Origin: Woeseia sp.
GTDB lineage: Bacteria; Pseudomonadota; Gammaproteobacteria; Steroidobacterales; Woeseiaceae
Direction of reading: 5' to 3'
DNA length: 9,844 nt
Assembly: GCA_003229095.1 (NCBI GenBank)
Contig: QIHS01000490.1
Span: forward strand, 1 to 9,844
The notes beneath the pieces are model-generated. The model did no database searches. It saw nothing but the letters and a program-made list of their open reading frames with translations, and was not told where the DNA came from. Positions 7,439 through 9,844 of this stretch are shown here, piece after piece. The position numbers and the translations under genes are program-made. Each line of letters starts with the position of its first letter. Position 1 is the stretch's first letter.

Positions 7439-9133
7439 CTGGGCCGTGATCTCAGTAACGATGAACGATGGCAAACGATTGGCGAATCGAGCCGTGAAGT
7501 CGGGCCGGCGCTGTTCTTTTCATTGCTGGTCATCACAGTGTCTTTCATTCCGATATTCACGATGCAGGCCCAGGAAGGACGGTTGTTCAGTCCGTTGGCA
7601 TTTACCGCTACTTACGCAATGGCGGCGTCGGCCATATTGGCGATTACGCTTGTGCCAGTCATGATGGGTTATCTCCTGCGCGGGAAAATCATCGCAGAAA
7701 AAAGGAATCCGATTAATCGTGTTTTGCATGCGATGCATACGCCCGCACTCAGGGCGGCGATGCGCTGGCGTAGTGTCACGGTTGTTGTAGCACTGCTTTT
7801 GCTGGCCGTGACCTATTATCCCTTTTCCAAGCTGGGCAGCGAGTTCATGCCGCCGCTGGACGAGGGTGATATTTTGTACATGCCCACAACTTTTCCCGGC
7901 ATTTCCATCACCAAGGCGAAAGAGTTATTGCAGCAAACAGACAGGATTATCAAGACCTTTCCTGAAGTTCACCATGTGTTCGGCAAAATTGGTCGCGCGG
8001 AATCGGCTACCGACGCTGCACCATTGTCGATGATAGAGACAACCATACGGCTTAAATCGAAGGACAAGTGGCCTGACCCGGACAAGACCACTCAGGAACT
8101 GATGAGTGAAATGGACAAAGCCATCAATTTTCCGGGCGTCGCGAATGCCTGGACCATGCCGATCAAGACCCGGATCGACATGTTGTCCACGGGTATCAAG
8201 ACGCCAGTGGGCATAAAGGTATCCGGCCCCGATTTAAATGTACTGCAGGATATTTCATTGCAGATTGAGGAGGCGATGAAGACGATGCCGGATACGCTGT
8301 CCGCTTTCGGCGACCGGGCAGTGGGTGGCTACTACCTCGATTTCGATATCGATCGGAAGAACGCAGCTCGCTACGGTCTGACCGTGGGTGACGTGCAGGA
8401 CGTAATTCAAAGCGCGATCGGTGGCATGAATGTCACCTGGACTGTGGAGGGGCTGGAGCGCTACCCGGTCAACGTGCGCTATCCGCGTGAATTGCGCGAT
8501 GATATGGAGACGCTGAAACGGGTGCTTATCCCAACGCCAACGGGTGCCCAGATTCCGCTGGGTCAGGTCGCGGAACTCACCTACACACGTGGACCACCGG
8601 TCATCAAGAGTGAGGACGCGCGACCGAACGCGTGGATCTATGTCGATCTTTCCACGTCGGATATCGGCGGATTCGTGGCCCAGGCGAAGCTGGTTCTGGA
8701 GGCGATGGTCGAAATTCCGGCCGGTTACACCGTGGTCTGGTCCGGTCAGTTCGAATACATGGAGCGCGCCGCGAAGCGTCTGCGCATTGTTGCGCCGGTG
8801 ACGTTGCTGATTATCTTCCTGTTGCTCTATCTCAACTTTCGCAACATCACCGAACCCGTTGTCGTGATGATGTCAATTCCCTTCGGACTGGTAGGCGGCA
8901 TCTGGCTGATTTATCTGAATGACTACAATATGTCAGTCGCCGTAGCAGTCGGGTTTATAGCGCTTGCGGGTATGGCAGCGGAAATCGGTGTGCTGGTCCT
9001 GAGTTTTATCGATACGGAGGTTGGGAAACGCCGGGCAGCGAGTGCCGGCAGACTATCTGTCGATGAAATAAAGGATGCGGTTCTGTCAGCAACATCGAAG
9101 CGCGTTCGACCCATCGCGATGACCGCTGTGTCG

Positions 9134-9141
9134 ACACAATG
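9134..9141 (+). other. cusA frameshift site 2, in an ACACA tract
   Basis: The sequence ACACAATG joins the second and third frames. The family pattern RVRPxAMTAVST-MAGLVPIM is restored by removing one CA, giving ACA ATG. The phase change is the same as at site 1. If uncorrected, translation adds ten foreign residues and stops at 9166, losing the last two transmembrane helices. Confidence 0.85.
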
Positions 9142-9328
9142 GCGGGGCTGGTACCCATCATGTTGAGCACTGGTACCGGTTCTGACGTTACGCACCGAAT
9201 AGCCGCACCGATGCTGGGTGGCATGGCGACAGTGTTGTTGCTTAACCTGCTGGTATTGCCGGTCATTTACAGCCTGGTGCTGCAGTTTCAGGAGCATGGC
9301 CTGGGCAATGAATAGTCCGAGCTAGTGC

Positions 9329-9359
9329 TTGACCTTACCACCATGGGAAGGTGTAGGCT
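9329..9359 (+). promoter_or_regulatory. CueR-type MerR-family promoter and operator of cueR-copA
   Basis: A -35 TTGACC (9329-9334) and a -10 TAGGCT (9354-9359) are separated by exactly 19 bp, the overlong spacer typical of MerR-family promoters. Within it lies the dyad ACCTTAC-CACCATG-GGAAGGT (9332-9352), which matches the copA operator of E. coli CueR (ACCTTCC-N7-GGAAGGT) except at one position. CueR would bind here and, when loaded with Cu(I), Ag(I) or Au(I), twist the DNA so that RNA polymerase can start near 9366. The gene directly downstream is cueR itself, so the circuit is autoregulatory and carries copA with it. Confidence 0.92.
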
Positions 9360-9405
9360 GTCCATCTGAAAGCACAAGGTGCGAATTCGACGAGGAGTCG
9401 ACCCC

Positions 9406-9801
9406 ATGAATATTGGACAGGCAGCAAGTTCATCCGGTATTTCCGCCAAAAGAATTCGCTATTACGAGCAAATCGGCCTTATCGGGCCGGCGGCGCGCAG
9501 CGCGGCAGGATACCGAACCTATTCCGAACGTGATCTGAACACCCTGTTATTCGTGCGACGCTCCCGCCAGCTTGGCTTCGCCATAGCAGAAATCTCGACG
9601 TTGCTGTCGCTATGGCAAGATCGGAATCGCAGCAGTGAAGATGTCAAACAACTCGCCCTGTCTCACGTTGCGCGTCTCCGCAATAAAATAGAAGAACTGC
9701 AATCCATTGTCACTACGCTGCAGGATCTTGCTGATCATTGCGGTGGCGATGCCCGGCCTGATTGTCCAATTCTTGCAGAATTGCAAGGGAGTAAGTCATG
9801 A
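9406..9801 (+). CDS. cueR: CueR, MerR-family Cu(I)/Ag(I)-responsive transcriptional activator
   Basis: This 131-residue MerR regulator has a winged HTH at the N-terminus (MNIGQAASSSGISAKRIRYY; GYRTYSERDL), a long dimerisation helix at about 80-111 and a metal-binding loop with Cys112 and Cys120 in HCGGDARPDCPI. Both cysteines and Ser77 fall at the same residue numbers as in E. coli CueR; Ser77 in place of Cys marks the sensors of monovalent ions. The C-terminus lacks the CCHH motif of E. coli CueR. The start at 9406 is fixed by GAGGAG at 9392-9397 and by the conserved MNI beginning; an upstream in-frame GTG at 9379 is only about 13 bases past the expected transcription start and has no good ribosome site. 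The gene overlaps the next one by ATGA, so both are read from the promoter at 9329-9359. Confidence 0.95.
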   Translation: MNIGQAASSSGISAKRIRYYEQIGLIGPAARSAAGYRTYSERDLNTLLFVRRSRQLGFAIAEISTLLSLWQDRNRSSEDVKQLALSHVARLRNKIEELQSIVTTLQDLADHCGGDARPDCPILAELQGSKS

Positions 9802-9844
9802 GTGCGATGTGGTCATGCCCGATGCATCCCGAGGTGGAGTCGGA
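9798..9844 (+). CDS. copA: Cu(I)-exporting P-type ATPase, N-terminus only (partial at right edge)
   Basis: The frame starts at an ATG overlapping the cueR stop (ATGA), with AAGGGAG at 9785-9791. Only 15 codons are visible: MSAMWSCPMHPEVES. The CPMHPEV motif is the opening of the short heavy-metal-binding module that precedes the transport core in many CopA-type P1B ATPases; the same module can also start CusB-like proteins. Position directly behind cueR under a CueR promoter makes copA the best guess. The ATPase would pump Cu(I) from the cytoplasm into the periplasm, feeding the Cus system. The identity rests on motif and context, since no catalytic domain lies within the window. Confidence 0.65.
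   Translation, partial: MSAMWSCPMHPEVES

Larger units (their letters stand above)
6168..9315 (+). pseudogene. cusA: Cu(I)/Ag(I) RND efflux pump, interrupted by two frameshifts
   Basis: This is the inner-membrane proton-driven transporter of the heavy-metal RND family. The coding sequence runs in three frames: 6168 to about 7433 (then 76 aberrant residues to a stop at 7664), about 7433 to 9136 (stop at 9166), and 9139 to the TAG at 9313-9315. Joined, they make an uninterrupted CusA. Family residues present are D405 in GTMVDGAIVMVENAH (E. coli number identical), E412, the methionine triad in LYMPT (ATG 7880), PLSM (ATG 8030) and RIDMLSTG (ATG 8180), and the TM10 Glu in GMAAEIG. CzcA's D402 position is Thr, as expected for the monovalent-metal class. 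The Lys of RVRPK (K984 in E. coli) is Ile here. Deleting one dinucleotide at each break gives 1047 residues, the E. coli length. It overlaps cusB by 8 bp. It is either truly inactivated or affected by sequence errors; the intact parts show no other decay. Confidence 0.9.

Noticed and set aside
8357..8400. Leu in ARYGLTV (CTG at 8378-8380), which looked like a lost methionine of the CusA metal triad because E. coli has ARYGM.
   Set aside because: Counting spacings places the triad (M573, M623, M672) at LYMP, PLxM and RIDM. All three are Met here, so this Leu is not a triad residue.
7425..9141. Programmed -1 ribosomal frameshifting to make one CusA from three frames.
   Set aside because: Both changes have -1 phase, but neither site has an X XXY YYZ slippery heptamer, and slipped tRNAs would mispair. 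Two such events in one transport gene have no precedent that I know of.
9379..9405. A GTG start for cueR at 9379.
   Set aside because: CueR proteins begin MNI; GAGGAG with correct spacing points to 9406, and 9379 is too close to the expected transcription start.

Overview
The window looks like part of a Gammaproteobacterial (Pseudomonadota) chromosome carrying a copper/silver efflux cluster. The reasons are a Cus-type tripartite efflux system with outer-membrane porin and c-type cytochrome genes, an E. coli-like CueR with a canonical CueR/MerR promoter, and moderate GC content. The species cannot be named from the sequence.

Layout: (1) Positions 1-167 on the minus strand hold the N-terminus of a Glu/Leu-type amino-acid dehydrogenase running off the left edge. 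It is probably the housekeeping flank of the metal cluster. (2) Positions 168-460 are a non-coding divergent region with a few small palindromes and hairpins. (3) From 461 to 9315 everything reads on the plus strand with very short gaps or overlaps: a single-domain receiver-like protein whose phospho-acceptor Asp is Glu, a coiled-coil outer-membrane porin, a periplasmic di-haem cytochrome c, a membrane-anchored DUF411 metal-binding protein, then cusC (outer-membrane channel), cusB (periplasmic adaptor) and cusA (RND pump). (4) After a 90-bp gap containing a textbook CueR promoter (dyad within a 19-bp spacer) comes cueR, overlapping by ATGA the start of a copA-like Cu(I) P-type ATPase cut by the right edge.

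Together the genes describe copper handling across the envelope. CopA would move Cu(I) from cytoplasm to periplasm under CueR control, and CusCBA would expel Cu(I)/Ag(I) from the periplasm to the outside. DUF411 and the Met-rich and metal-binding ends of CusB would buffer or hand over the metal in the periplasm. The porin and the di-haem cytochrome are unusual partners, possibly concerned with outer-membrane passage and with copper redox state; that part is inference.

The most important anomaly is that cusA is broken twice. Three reading frames are needed to cover one otherwise perfect CusA. Both breaks have the same phase and both fall in dinucleotide repeats (GAGAGA and ACACA). Removing one repeat unit at each site gives exactly 1047 residues, the length of E. 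coli CusA. Either this is a recently inactivated pump or the sequence contains errors. No CRISPR array, tRNA, rRNA or insertion sequence was seen.
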